A stretch of 64,000 bases of DNA from Bacillus sp. ISL-18 (GCF_018613415.1 NZ_JAGGQG010000003.1:248001-312000), one strand, 5' to 3'. Shown: positions 44,200 to 52,888, counted from the first letter of the stretch. Notes: generated by a model from the letters alone, not told the origin. Made by a program: numbers and translations.

Positions 44200-44218
44200 G
44201 GCTTTATCCTTTTTTAGT

Positions 44219-44392
44219 TTATAAACCTCCGCAGGACTGGTTGGTCTCCGCTGTTTGTTGTTTATTATGCGCTTCTCCAGTTTCTTTTGAAACTGATTCA
44301 AGTCCATAACCTGTTGAGCTAATTTCAAGTTTCTCTTCTTGGTTCTTCTTAGCGGTTGGATTAAGGTTTGGATCAAAATTGTTTGTGGTCAT
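44219..44392 (-). CDS. Small hydrophilic protein, 57 residues
   Basis: A short gene with an excellent ribosome site (AAGGAGGAG, 4-7 nt before the ATG at 44392) and a terminator directly downstream. The product starts MTTNNFDPNLNPTAKKN and ends NQSCGGL; it is rich in Asn, Gln, Lys, Glu and Thr, with no hydrophobic segment. Composition resembles small spore or stress proteins of Bacilli, but I cannot place it in a family. A longer open frame on the same strand (44152-44376) overlaps it but has no comparable start. Confidence 0.6.
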   Translation of the reverse strand: MTTNNFDPNLNPTAKKNQEEKLEISSTGYGLESVSKETGEAHNKQQTAETNQSCGGL

Positions 44393-44631
44393 TGGGCTCC
44401 TCCTTAGGGTCTAATATATAAATTATCTGCAATCCTTCGGTTTTTCATGATAAATTTATGTTTGTTTGTGCAGTGCCCCTGCTTGGTCTCCAAAATCAAC
44501 TGGTTGACATAGTATTTAGGAGGAATGTCTTACTCCCAAAAGATTTTACAGTAAATTTACATTTAACCTATCTTCCTTTTACAAAAATTGCCTATACTGT
44601 GGTTATTAAATACTCATAAAGGAGTTACCAA

Positions 44632-44694
44632 ATGATTGAATTCCTAACCCGCTTGGTCATTTTGGTTCCACTTTGCACTCTTCTTTGTCCTTAA
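44632..44694 (+). CDS. Candidate 20-residue hydrophobic peptide
   Basis: A tiny reading frame behind AAAGGAG (6 nt spacing to the ATG) encoding MIEFLTRLVILVPLCTLLCP. It could be a membrane micropeptide, a pheromone-like peptide or a chance ORF. No downstream gene follows within 250 bp for it to lead. Low confidence. Confidence 0.35.
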   Translation: MIEFLTRLVILVPLCTLLCP

Positions 44695-44944
44695 CTGAAT
44701 CATTCCACTGTAAATATTCATTCCATCTATTATCCTGCCCAACTAATTAACATTTTCAAAAAACCTTAAATACTCGTCCCAACCTCGCTCATAATTAAAA
44801 TTCATTTTTCCTAACCAAAAAATTATTAAACTAGACAAGGGCAAAAGCACATCCCCCACATAAACTGTAAGTACCGTGACATATTTGATTATTTGTACTC
44901 ATATACTTGTAAAACATTTTCACTGGAAAGGGGAATCTTGACCT

Positions 44945-45058
44945 ATGGATATTTGCATTTCTTGTGGAAAAGAGTTATCGATTATGGAGAGAAATAGGAC
45001 TGAATGCTGGGAATGTAGAGATACGACAGTAGAAGCCTATACTGAAGAAGAAAAATAG
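44945..45058 (+). CDS. Small zinc-ribbon-like protein, 37 residues
   Basis: MDICISCGKELSIMERNRTE is followed by CWECRDTTVEAYTEEEK. The two CxxC pairs, 15 residues apart, resemble a minimal zinc ribbon with an acidic tail. AAAGGGG lies 11 nt before the ATG, a little far. A strong terminator 34 bp after the stop supports a real transcription unit. Function unknown. Confidence 0.5.
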   Translation: MDICISCGKELSIMERNRTECWECRDTTVEAYTEEEK

Positions 45059-45092
45059 TCCTTATGTTGTTATGACCTTTGGCTTGTAGAAA

Positions 45093-45125
45093 AAGGCCCA
45101 GTCCCTAATGTTTGGACTGGGCCTT
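45093..45125 (+). terminator. Terminator after the zinc-ribbon-like gene
   Basis: AAGGCCCAGTCC and GGACTGGGCCTT form a perfect 12-bp stem with a downstream TTTTTTT run. Confidence 0.88.
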
Positions 45126-45222
45126 CTAATTTTTTTAAAAAAATTAATGTCTATAAAGGATTATGAAATCACCATCAGTGTTAAACTAAGCGGGAGTTTA
45201 GGTACGAAGGGCGGTGTCCTCT

Positions 45223-45927
45223 ATGAATTTTGCTCAAGCCCAAGATACACTGACTATGGTGGAATGGATTCTTCGAGCTGTCGTGGTTTTTTTCTTTTTG
45301 CTGATCGTGGTTAGAGTTTTAGGACAGCGGGCCATCTCCCAGTTAAGACTCCTTGATTTTGTGATTGCGTTAGTGATTGGAAATATTATTGCCCATCCCT
45401 TATCAGACCACCATCTTGAGTTAAAGGGCTCTCTGACAACAACATTTGTATTGGTTGTGCTGTATCTTGGCGGTATTTTTCTTAGTCTAAAAATCCCATG
45501 GTTTAGACGGCTTGTTAACCATGCCCCGATCACCCTCGTTCAGGACGGAGAAATTTTTCTCAAAGGATTAAAGAAAGCAAGGATTACCATTGATGATTTA
45601 TTAGAAGAATTACGGGAAGAAAAAGTAAATGACCTGAAGAAGGTGGCTTTAGCAATCTGGGAAGCCGATGGGAAAATCTCTGTCTTTTTAGACCCAAAAT
45701 ATGAACCCATTACGCCAGCTGCCTGTAAAATGGCCACAGAACCATTTGAATTGCCAAGGATTATTATTAAGGAAGGCAGAATTAATTCAGAAGAGCTAAA
45801 ACAAATACATAAGGATCTTAACTGGGTTAATACCGCGTTAGAACGAATATATCAAACGGAGGTTAACAACGTTTTGCTCGCAACCCTTGATTCTAAAGAT
45901 AATCTAAAAGTTTTTTTATATAAGTGA
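45223..45927 (+). CDS. DUF421-domain membrane protein (YetF/YkjA type)
   Basis: A 234-residue protein with three N-terminal membrane helices (about 10-85) and a cytoplasmic DUF421 domain: RVLGQRAISQLRLLDFVIALVIGNIIAHPLSD, then VQDGEIFLKGLKKARITIDDLLEELR. The family is common in Bacilli (YetF, YdfR, YrbG) and has been linked to spore membrane/germination roles, but function here is not known. The ATG at 45223 is preferred to the GTG three codons upstream. A second DUF421 gene lies at 52.9-53.6 kb on the other strand. Confidence 0.83.
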   Translation: MNFAQAQDTLTMVEWILRAVVVFFFLLIVVRVLGQRAISQLRLLDFVIALVIGNIIAHPLSDHHLELKGSLTTTFVLVVLYLGGIFLSLKIPWFRRLVNHAPITLVQDGEIFLKGLKKARITIDDLLEELREEKVNDLKKVALAIWEADGKISVFLDPKYEPITPAACKMATEPFELPRIIIKEGRINSEELKQIHKDLNWVNTALERIYQTEVNNVLLATLDSKDNLKVFLYK

Positions 45928-45931
45928 TAAA

Positions 45932-45956
45932 CTGACTCAAAGTGACTTTGAGTCAG
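45932..45956 (+). terminator. Hairpin after the DUF421 gene
   Basis: CTGACTCAAAG, TGA, CTTTGAGTCAG is a perfect 11-bp stem 4 bp after the stop. No clear U-run follows, so terminator strength is uncertain. Confidence 0.55.
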
Positions 45957-45989
45957 TCACAGTCCCACTTTTCGAAATGTTGGATCCTT

Positions 45990-46556
45990 CTACTGCATGG
46001 GGTTGGCGTAGTCATTTAGTAGAATTTGTACCTCGTCCGTTTCATGGATCAGCCCCGGTCTTTCAACTGCACAAACAATTCCCCTTCGCTTATAGCCTGC
46101 TTTGACAAAACGAGTGGCAAGCTTGTCATGGCCCTCATAATGCTGTTGGATCTCTTCACCTGGCAAGGTGCAAGGCATATTTTCCCCCATACAAATTAAT
46201 CCTGCTCCACTTGGGAAAAGGATTCGTGAGCCAAGCGTGAGTTTCGTTAAATCTGGAAATCCCTTTACTAGCAGGTTAGCTCCCAGCCACTCCAGTTTGA
46301 TCTGGTCGATTCCAAGTTCATCAGCAATTTGCTGTAATTCCTCTTGGGAGACAATCGTAATTTGCCTGCGGTTGAGGATTTCCGTCCCTCTTGGAAACAT
46401 AGGCTGTCTTGAATCAGCCTTACTTGTTATCCCAAAATGGCGGTCACCCCGTATTCCGCCGAATTCGAGCAGTGTTTCGGAAATCCGTCTAGTTACGAAG
46501 GTCTCTGGAAGGTCTGCTATTAATAGTGCTATAATGGTTGCTTGTGCCTTTTTCAA
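45990..46556 (-). CDS. MOSC-domain protein
   Basis: A 188-residue protein covering one MOSC domain: GGIRGDRHFG near the N-terminus, ITIVSQEELQQIA, LGANLLVKGF and GSRILFPSGAGL. MOSC proteins often mobilise sulfur for the molybdenum cofactor; the usual conserved Cys may be one of those in LICMGENMPCTLPG. The TTG at 46556 is used because GGAGG lies 7 nt upstream; the longer open frame upstream lacks a site. It lies divergent from the nuclease gene. Confidence 0.8.
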   Translation of the reverse strand: MKKAQATIIALLIADLPETFVTRRISETLLEFGGIRGDRHFGITSKADSRQPMFPRGTEILNRRQITIVSQEELQQIADELGIDQIKLEWLGANLLVKGFPDLTKLTLGSRILFPSGAGLICMGENMPCTLPGEEIQQHYEGHDKLATRFVKAGYKRRGIVCAVERPGLIHETDEVQILLNDYANPMQ

Positions 46557-46694
46557 ATAAATACCTCCACTTCTATTTGTAGAAGATGTTAATTCAATAG
46601 TACCATATTGAATCCTAAAACATGCCAATTGATTTTTACAGCCTTCTGCCAATACAATGAATCTATGCTTATAATTAGTGAAGAGGAGCCAAGT

Positions 46695-47618
46695 ATGTAC
46701 GTTTACCGTGATTATCCCGAATTTTCCTGGTCCAATTCCAGACATAAGACCTTCTTAGAGTGCACCCGAAAGTATTATCATCAATACTATGAATCTCATA
46801 ATGGCTGGGAGTATGAAGCCCCTGAAGAAAACAAGACCGCTTATCGCCTTAAAAATATTAAGAATATCCCGATTCTTCTAGGGGATGTCATCCATAAGGT
46901 GATTGACCAGCAGCTCAAAAATTTTCTAAATGGGAAAACACTCCTTACTGAGAGGGAAATGGTTGATTTGGTAACGCACCACCTTAATAAGGCCTATCTC
47001 GATTCAACCAAAAACCGCACACACTGGATTCGGAAGCCGAAGCGATATCAGATGCTTCATGAAATCTACTACGGAAAAGGGCTGAGCCCTGATGAGATTA
47101 GCTCTGCCAAGACGAAGCTGCGGCTATGTGCGGCTAACTTCTTTAGGAGTAAAACCTATAAAGATATTTTGAACAAGTTAGAAATGCAGGTTCTCCACTC
47201 AGAGGATTTTCAAACCTTTGAAGTGAACGGAGTGGATGTATTTGTTGTTCTCGACTTTGTATACAAGGATGTAAGTCAGGAAAAATGGGTTGTGGTCGAT
47301 TGGAAAACTGGTAAAGAGTCAGAGGAAGACCGGAAGCAGCTTGCCCTTTATGCCCTGTTCCTCACCCAGAAACAAGGGATCCCAATTAAAGACATCGTCC
47401 TGCGGAATGAGTATTTGTTAACAGGCAAAAACCAGGAATATCAGTTAACCCAGTTTGAGATTGACTCCGCTCAAGTATTAATGAATGAAAGCATCTATCA
47501 TATGCTTGGCTATCTCGAAAATCCTGTGAGGAATAAGCCATTACACATAGACCAATTTGAGAAGAACTCATCCAACAAATGCCAGCGCTGCAACTTTAAA
47601 GAAAAATGTGAAGTTTAA
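46695..47618 (+). CDS. Stand-alone PD-(D/E)XK nuclease with Cas4/AddB-type Fe-S cysteines
   Basis: A 307-residue RecB-family nuclease. Key elements are Cys23 in FLECTRKYYHQYY, His in LLGDVIHKVIDQQL, Asp in VFVVLDFVY, the D-x-K core VVVDWKTGK, and QLALYALFLTQ. The C-terminus has Cys296-x2-Cys299-x5-Cys305. One N-terminal and three C-terminal Cys residues in this spacing are the signature of the iron-sulfur clamp of AddB and Cas4. No helicase, CRISPR or repair gene is adjacent. GAGGAG lies 6 nt before the ATG at 46695. It probably cuts DNA ends in repair or defence, but the partner is unknown. Confidence 0.82.
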   Translation: MYVYRDYPEFSWSNSRHKTFLECTRKYYHQYYESHNGWEYEAPEENKTAYRLKNIKNIPILLGDVIHKVIDQQLKNFLNGKTLLTEREMVDLVTHHLNKAYLDSTKNRTHWIRKPKRYQMLHEIYYGKGLSPDEISSAKTKLRLCAANFFRSKTYKDILNKLEMQVLHSEDFQTFEVNGVDVFVVLDFVYKDVSQEKWVVVDWKTGKESEEDRKQLALYALFLTQKQGIPIKDIVLRNEYLLTGKNQEYQLTQFEIDSAQVLMNESIYHMLGYLENPVRNKPLHIDQFEKNSSNKCQRCNFKEKCEV

Positions 47619-47620
47619 CG

Positions 47621-47669
47621 ATGGTGTCAGGCACCACAAAAAGACAGTGTCCACTGGTGGCTGACACTT
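47621..47669. repeat. GGTGTCAGGCACC-type palindromic element
   Basis: ATGGTGTCAGGCACCAC is followed 15 bases later by GGTGGCTGACACT. The pairs can fold locally or with each other. Such GTGTCAGGCACC repeats are familiar from Bacillus genomes. It touches the stop of the ASCH gene and lies just past the nuclease stop. Confidence 0.6.
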
Positions 47670-48093
47670 ACATATCGTTTTCCCATAAGCCTAGGTGTCC
47701 TTTTGCGGAGATCGGTTGTTGTAGCAGCTGCATGTGTTTTACTTCCCATGCATAGTTTCCCACGTTGAAGTCTCCCAAGTAGTAGGAGTTTTCTGATACT
47801 ATGGTGCCATTTTCTAGGACGGCCCATGTGGAATGGTTGTCGGTTACCACTAAGCAATTAATTAGCTCACAGGTCGCGATAATTAGTCCGGTTGGGAGAG
47901 TATCGACCTTATATCCATGCTTTCCGAGCAAAGCTTGAATAGCTGGGTGGGAGCAGGCTTTCTTATCTATCTGTTTACTTGTATGGATGGCCAATGGGCC
48001 CCGGTAAGTGGTTCTCCACGTCCTGGTTTCATATGTGGCTTCTCTTAGTACAAAAAGGCTAGCCCAAGGCTGTTTCATTGATAAAACCTTCAT
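47668..48093 (-). CDS. ASCH-domain protein
   Basis: A 141-residue protein starting MKVLSMKQPWASLFVLREATYETRTW, with a later YRGPLAIHTSKQ and a C-terminal GHLGLWE: hallmarks of the ASCH fold, a beta-barrel related to PUA that binds RNA or nucleosides; some members act as nucleoside hydrolases/amidohydrolases. The substrate is unknown. GGGAGGG lies 9 nt before the ATG at 48093. It converges with the nuclease gene, with only a repeat in between. Confidence 0.82.
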   Translation of the reverse strand: MKVLSMKQPWASLFVLREATYETRTWRTTYRGPLAIHTSKQIDKKACSHPAIQALLGKHGYKVDTLPTGLIIATCELINCLVVTDNHSTWAVLENGTIVSENSYYLGDFNVGNYAWEVKHMQLLQQPISAKGHLGLWENDM

Positions 48094-48200
48094 AAAACAA
48101 GACCCTCCCTAAAATAATGTATTTTAAAGTATTCGCCCAGATTCTTACCCCGATTCAGTCTTTTAAGCACTATTAACTACCTTCGGACCCCGCCTTTATG

Positions 48201-48455
48201 ACTTTCAGTTGTCAATAAGCTTTATTGACTACCCTCGTGCCTCTTTTCTTTAACCTTCAGTCGTCAATTCGCTCTATTGACTACCTTCGTGCCTCGTTAT
48301 TTTTAACCTTCAGTCGTCAATTCGCTCTATTGGCTACCCTCGTGCCTCATTTTTTTAACCTTCAGTCGTCAATTCGCTTTATTGGCTACCCCAGTGCCTC
48401 ATTTTTTTGAACTACGGTCGTCAATAAGATTCTATTGGCTGCCCTGCCCTCAATC
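48201..48455. repeat. Tandem array of five ~52-bp units
   Basis: Units begin near 48211, 48263, 48316, 48368 and 48420 (period 52-53 bp) and share CCTTCAGTCGTCAAT, a GTCAAT...ATTGRC inverted pair and TACCCTCGTGCCTC. The whole unit is conserved, without unique spacers. The rest of the 490-bp gap (48094-48585) shows no gene. Confidence 0.85.
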
Positions 48456-48585
48456 TCATCAGTTCACAAAATTATTACATAGTTAACATTAGACCTAACC
48501 ATAATTTTATAGTATAGTTTGAATTGTTAGACTACTATTTTTACAGATTGTACCTAAAAGTGAAATGTATTGGAGGAAACGGTGA

Positions 48586-49530
48586 ATGCAATATCGACGT
48601 TTAGGCAATACGGGATTAAAGGTCAGTGAAATCAGTCTTGGAAGTTGGCTTACCTATGGCGGATATGTGGAAGAACAAAATGCTGTTGCTTCAATTGATC
48701 AAGCTTATGAATTAGGTATTAATTTTTTCGATACCGCAAACGTTTACATACGAGGTGAGGCAGAAAAGGTTGTTGGAAAATCATTAAGCAAATATCCAAG
48801 GAGCTCTTATGTTCTAGCAACAAAAGTATTTGGAAATATGGGTGAGGGACCCAATGATCATGGTCTTTCTCGTAAACATATCATAGAGCAATGTGATGCT
48901 AGCCTAAAACGCCTTGGCATGGATTATATCGATATTTATTATTGCCATCGCTTTCACCAGGATACCCCACTTGAAGAAACATTGCGTGCACTTGATGATC
49001 TTGTCCGTCAGGGAAAGGTTCTTTATCTAGGTGTTAGTGAGTGGACAGCTGAACAAATCTCTGAAGCCGTCCATATTGCTGATAAAAAGCTGTTGGATCG
49101 GATTGTTGTCAATCAGCCTAATTACAGCATGCTTCACCGATATATTGAAAAGGAAGTCATTCCAGTAAGTGAAAAACATGGAATCGGCCAGGTGGTCTTT
49201 TCTCCTTTAGCACAGGGTGTGCTTACAGGAAAGTATAAAAAAGGTGAAATGCCGCCAACAGGAAGCCGTGCGGCGCAAAAAGATTTAAATCTATCTCATG
49301 TGCTTACAGAGCAAAACCTTGATAAAATAGAGCAATTAAAGAATATAGCTGCGGAAGAGGAACTAAGTTTAAGCCAGCTTGCACTTGCTTGGATTTTAAG
49401 ACAGCCAAATGTAGCAAGTGCCCTTATTGGCGCAAGCCGTCCGGAACAGCTGTTAGAAAATGTAAAGGCCTCTGGCGTGACCTTATCTACTGAAAGCCTT
49501 GAACAAATTCATGAAATTTTAAACCCATAG
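48586..49530 (+). CDS. Aldo/keto reductase
   Basis: A 314-residue AKR of the Kv-beta/YhdN-like type. The catalytic tetrad is visible: Asp and Tyr in FFDTANVYIRGEAE (about 49, 54), Lys in VLATKVFG (about 80) and His in YYCHRFHQD (about 125). FSPLAQGVLTGKY and ALIGASRPEQLLENV complete the NADPH site. It reduces aldehydes or ketones; the physiological substrate is unknown. GGAGG lies before the ATG. Downstream is a hairpin terminator. Confidence 0.9.
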   Translation: MQYRRLGNTGLKVSEISLGSWLTYGGYVEEQNAVASIDQAYELGINFFDTANVYIRGEAEKVVGKSLSKYPRSSYVLATKVFGNMGEGPNDHGLSRKHIIEQCDASLKRLGMDYIDIYYCHRFHQDTPLEETLRALDDLVRQGKVLYLGVSEWTAEQISEAVHIADKKLLDRIVVNQPNYSMLHRYIEKEVIPVSEKHGIGQVVFSPLAQGVLTGKYKKGEMPPTGSRAAQKDLNLSHVLTEQNLDKIEQLKNIAAEEELSLSQLALAWILRQPNVASALIGASRPEQLLENVKASGVTLSTESLEQIHEILNP

Positions 49531-49542
49531 GCAAAAATTGAA

Positions 49543-49574
49543 AGAGCACCTGCTACTAGCTTAGCAGATGCTCT
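49543..49574 (+). terminator. Terminator after the aldo/keto reductase gene
   Basis: AGAGCA-CTGCT pairs with AGCAG-TGCTCT and is followed by TTTTT. Confidence 0.85.
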
Positions 49575-49675
49575 TTTTCGTTTCCTCCTTATTTACCATC
49601 TGTCCTATCTACTTCTATTTGAAGCTATACGATATAAAAAAGAGCTTAATCGTAGACCAATTGAAATATCTATAT

Positions 49676-51133
49676 TTAAGAATGATGAGGCTTTTTAATA
49701 AATAACGATAAGACAACATTGACCACCGCTAATACTAAACTAATGGAAAATACAACGGAAGAACCCGCTGCTGCTGCCTGTGGCAGTTCGTTGCCATTGC
49801 CGGCAACTGCTAAATAACTATCTTCTTTGGCAGAAAAAATGGATACCAGTACAGCAATACCGACTGCTCCAGCTACCTGTTGAAGTGTTTGAGTAAGCGC
49901 AATTCCATCTGGATAGTACTGTTTCGGAAGCGAATTTAACGTGTTAGTTTGGACAGAAGCAAGAACTGCCCCTATACCTAACATCATAATAATATGTGTT
50001 ACCACTACCCTCCATATCGCCGTGTCTGCACCAAATTGTGAATAGAACACATAACCAATTGCTACTAAAATGGTACCAGGCGTAATAACCGCTCTTGGAC
50101 CATATTTATCAAATAAACGTCCAATCGTTGGAGCTAATACGCAGTTAAGTAAGCTTCCTGGCAGCAGGATTAGTCCTGTTGTAAAAGCCGCAATTAATAG
50201 AGCCATTTGCATATACATCGGTAAGATGACCAGCATGGACAACATATTAAAGAACGTAATAAAAGTCATAAAGACTCCAAGAACGAAAAGTGGGTACTTA
50301 AATGCAATTAAATTCAACATAGGAGTTTCCATTTTCGTTTGACGAATGGCAAAAATAATCAGTGCTATACATCCAATAATGATAGATCCTAGAACTGTTG
50401 CACTCGTCCAACCTGCTTCACCAGATATACTGAATCCGTAAACGACCCCGCCAAATCCAATCGTCGAAAGAATAACCGATACTGTATCAATTGAAACCTT
50501 ACGAACCTCATTAACATTCGGCAAATAAAGCACCCCAAAAATAAGAGAGAACAGTAAGAATGGTAAGGTAACCAAGAAAATCCAATGCCAAGATAATGTA
50601 TCTAATATAAGTCCTGCAATTGTTGGGCCAAGTGCTGGGCCAGCTAACATGACTAAGCCCATAACTCCCATTGCAGCGCCTCGTTTATTTGGAGGAAAAA
50701 TCGTAAAAATAACATTTTGCGTTAAAGGTAAAGCAATGGCTAAGCCTGCTGCTTGAACCACACGTGCCGTCAATAAAAGGCTAAATGCAGGTGCTACTGC
50801 TGCTAAAATGGTCCCGATAAGGGATAATGATATAGAAGTCAAAAACATTTGTCTGGTTGTAAACTTTTGCATCAAGATACCTGTTACCGGTACTAAAATA
50901 CCTAATGTTAAGAAATAGCCTGTTGCCAACCATCCAATCGTTGTTGCATTTGTGTTAAATATTTTCCCTAAATCCCCCAAGGCAATATTTAATGCTGTTT
51001 CACTAAATAGCCCCACAAATCCCGCCACAAAAAGGGCTGCCATGATTGGACCTGTTTTAATTTGTTTATTTACCATTGAACCTGTTTGAACTTGTTGATT
51101 AGTGATCGATCCTGTTGTGATTTGTTCACTCAT
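49676..51133 (-). CDS. DHA2-family multidrug exporter (LmrB/EmrB type)
   Basis: A 485-residue, 14-helix drug/H+ antiporter. Helix 1 region LFVAGFVGLFSETALNIALGDL, GILMQKFTTRQMFLT, RVVQAAGLAIALPLTQNV and GPALGPTIAGLILD (motif C) match LmrB/EmrB. The first 30 residues contain three near-copies of QxxTGS (QITTGS, QVQTGS, QIKTGP), an unusual small repeat ahead of helix 1. An 18-bp imperfect palindrome 120 bp upstream looks like a TetR-family operator, although no regulator gene adjoins. The substrate is unknown. Confidence 0.88.
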   Translation of the reverse strand: MSEQITTGSITNQQVQTGSMVNKQIKTGPIMAALFVAGFVGLFSETALNIALGDLGKIFNTNATTIGWLATGYFLTLGILVPVTGILMQKFTTRQMFLTSISLSLIGTILAAVAPAFSLLLTARVVQAAGLAIALPLTQNVIFTIFPPNKRGAAMGVMGLVMLAGPALGPTIAGLILDTLSWHWIFLVTLPFLLFSLIFGVLYLPNVNEVRKVSIDTVSVILSTIGFGGVVYGFSISGEAGWTSATVLGSIIIGCIALIIFAIRQTKMETPMLNLIAFKYPLFVLGVFMTFITFFNMLSMLVILPMYMQMALLIAAFTTGLILLPGSLLNCVLAPTIGRLFDKYGPRAVITPGTILVAIGYVFYSQFGADTAIWRVVVTHIIMMLGIGAVLASVQTNTLNSLPKQYYPDGIALTQTLQQVAGAVGIAVLVSIFSAKEDSYLAVAGNGNELPQAAAAGSSVVFSISLVLAVVNVVLSLFIKKPHHS

Positions 51134-51433
51134 TTATTTAAACTCCTTTAATAGATATAGTATTACTTACGAAATATCCGTGTTGTTGAAAGAGTGCCGT
51201 CGAGATGTTCATTATCAACGATTTTGTATCCAATTCCCAGAGCCCACCTCCCCAAACCAACCGGTCTGTTTATAACAATAACAAAATTTTTTTCCATACG
51301 TCAAGTCTTTTTTCACAAGTTTGACACAATCATTGGTAAATCCACCTATACCTAAACTAGTTTCCCAACCCATTCATAAAAGTGTCTAATTGTAACATGC
51401 TATTAATAAAATATTTACACTTGAGGTGAAGGA
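51134..51433. promoter_or_regulatory. Intergenic region with candidate TetR-type operator
   Basis: 300 bp between the divergent exporter and subtilase genes. At 51254-51271 AAACCAACCGGTCTGTTT is an imperfect palindrome (AAAC-NN-ACCGGT-NN-GTTT), of the kind bound by TetR-family repressors of drug exporters. A terminator or gene is not apparent. Confidence 0.45.
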
Positions 51434-52798
51434 ATGCGAAATAGGTTCATTCTCGGTATTTTCACATTAGGATTAGGCATTATTCTGTTTGCTACGATAC
51501 GGCCGTTTTTCTTAGATAAAGGAGAACAGCGAAACAATACTATCACCCGCACAGATATCGGCAGCAAGCCTTTGCAGGTAAAAAACATTCAACATCCGAA
51601 CGGCCAAATTCAAAGAATTAATATGATTAAAACCAATCACCAGCTCGTCCACAGGCTCAACAACAGCCCGGCAATCAAGGTGATTCACCATAATAAGCAG
51701 GACAAAAGCCATTACTATGAAAAAGAAATCGTCGTCAATTTCAAGACAACTCCTCCGCAAGAAAAAATAAATCAATATCTAAAAGACATTGATGGAAGCC
51801 TGAGAGAACAACATGAAACCGTTTATATTTTTAAATCAAACCTTTTATCTACTAATGAACTGGAAAAATATTTTATCAAAAATCAAGCGGTTGAATATGC
51901 AGAGCCTCATTATATTTTTATACCAAATGAGGTCAACGATACCTATTACCAAAGTTATCAATGGAATTTGCCGGCAATTGGGACAGAACGGGGCTGGAAC
52001 CTTAGCCGCGGTTCCAAAAAGGTGAAAATTGCAGTAGTTGATACGGGTGTGGACCTTGATCATCCTGACCTGGCGCGGCGTTTAACAACCGGCTATAACG
52101 CCATAGATAACAACAACAAGCCAGATGATGATAATGGCCATGGCTCACATGTGGCCGGTATTATTGCTGCCGATACAAATAATGGTGTGGGTATGGCAGG
52201 AATTACGTGGTATAACCCGATTATTCCTGTTAAGGTAATGGGCGCCGATGGTACTGGTGGTTCTTTTTACGTTGCAAAAGGAATCCGCTGGGCGGTCGAC
52301 CATGATGCAGATGTGATTAACTTAAGCCTTGGAAATTATCAAAGTTGTGATATCTTAGAAAGTGCGATTGATTACGCATTAGAAAAAAATGTCGTTGTCA
52401 TTTCTGCAGCTGGTAATGATAATACCAGCCAGCGAAGCTATCCCGCTGCCTATCCGGGTGTCTTGGGGGTAGCTGCGGTGGATTGGGATGGAAAACGTGC
52501 GGAGTTCTCAAACTTCGGAGATTATGTGGATGTCGCTGCACCGGGTGTAGATATTCCAAGTACATTTTCCAATGGAGAATATGCCTCCCTTTCAGGCACC
52601 TCCATGGCCGCACCGCATGTTGCCGCTTTAGCGGGTCTAATCCGTTCAGTCGATCCAAAGCTGAAAAATACCGATGTAGTCAAAATCATTACTGGCAGTG
52701 CGCAGCCGGTAGGTAAAAACACACGAAGTCCTTACTTTGGGAATGGGATTATAAACAATGCTGCAGCTCTCCAAATGGCAGAGAAAAAGAGTAAGTAG
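51434..52798 (+). CDS. Secreted or membrane-anchored subtilisin-like serine protease
   Basis: A 454-residue S8 peptidase. An N-terminal hydrophobic segment (ILGIFTLGLGIILFATI) serves as signal or anchor. Residues about 100-175 resemble an inhibitor-I9-type propeptide (KEIVVNFKTTPPQEKINQYL). The catalytic triad is complete: Asp203 in AVVDTGVDLDHPDL, His236 in GHGSHVAGII and Ser390 in SGTSMAAPHVA, with the oxyanion Asn in SAAGNDNTSQ. It should digest proteins outside the cell. TTGAGGTGAAGG lies before the ATG. Monocistronic with a downstream bidirectional terminator. Confidence 0.92.
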   Translation: MRNRFILGIFTLGLGIILFATIRPFFLDKGEQRNNTITRTDIGSKPLQVKNIQHPNGQIQRINMIKTNHQLVHRLNNSPAIKVIHHNKQDKSHYYEKEIVVNFKTTPPQEKINQYLKDIDGSLREQHETVYIFKSNLLSTNELEKYFIKNQAVEYAEPHYIFIPNEVNDTYYQSYQWNLPAIGTERGWNLSRGSKKVKIAVVDTGVDLDHPDLARRLTTGYNAIDNNNKPDDDNGHGSHVAGIIAADTNNGVGMAGITWYNPIIPVKVMGADGTGGSFYVAKGIRWAVDHDADVINLSLGNYQSCDILESAIDYALEKNVVVISAAGNDNTSQRSYPAAYPGVLGVAAVDWDGKRAEFSNFGDYVDVAAPGVDIPSTFSNGEYASLSGTSMAAPHVAALAGLIRSVDPKLKNTDVVKIITGSAQPVGKNTRSPYFGNGIINNAAALQMAEKKSK

Positions 52799-52835
52799 TG
52801 TTCAAACCGACTCTACTTGCATATTTTTCATAAAA

Positions 52836-52868
52836 AAATGGCTCCGTTCAACTGAACCGAGCCATTTT
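52836..52868. terminator. Bidirectional terminator between subtilase and DUF421 genes
   Basis: AAAATGGCTC-GTT and AAC-GAGCCATTTT form a stem with A and T flanks on both sides, between convergent genes. Confidence 0.85.
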
Positions 52869-52888
52869 CATTTTCTCACAACTATAAA

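Noticed and set aside
44152-44376. 74-residue minus-strand ORF
   Set aside because: It overlaps a better-supported 57-residue gene in another frame that has AAGGAGGAG, and it runs into the terminator hairpin.
46608-46694. Longer N-terminus for the nuclease
   Set aside because: The extension overlaps the MOSC promoter side and has no ribosome site, while GAGGAG lies 6 nt before the ATG at 46695.
48225-48410. 61-residue ORF across the tandem array
   Set aside because: It reads through repeated DNA, has no convincing ribosome site, and its protein is just the repeat translated.
48201-48455. CRISPR-like array
   Set aside because: Units are conserved along their whole 52-53 bp, with no unique spacers, and no cas genes adjoin; treated as a tandem repeat.
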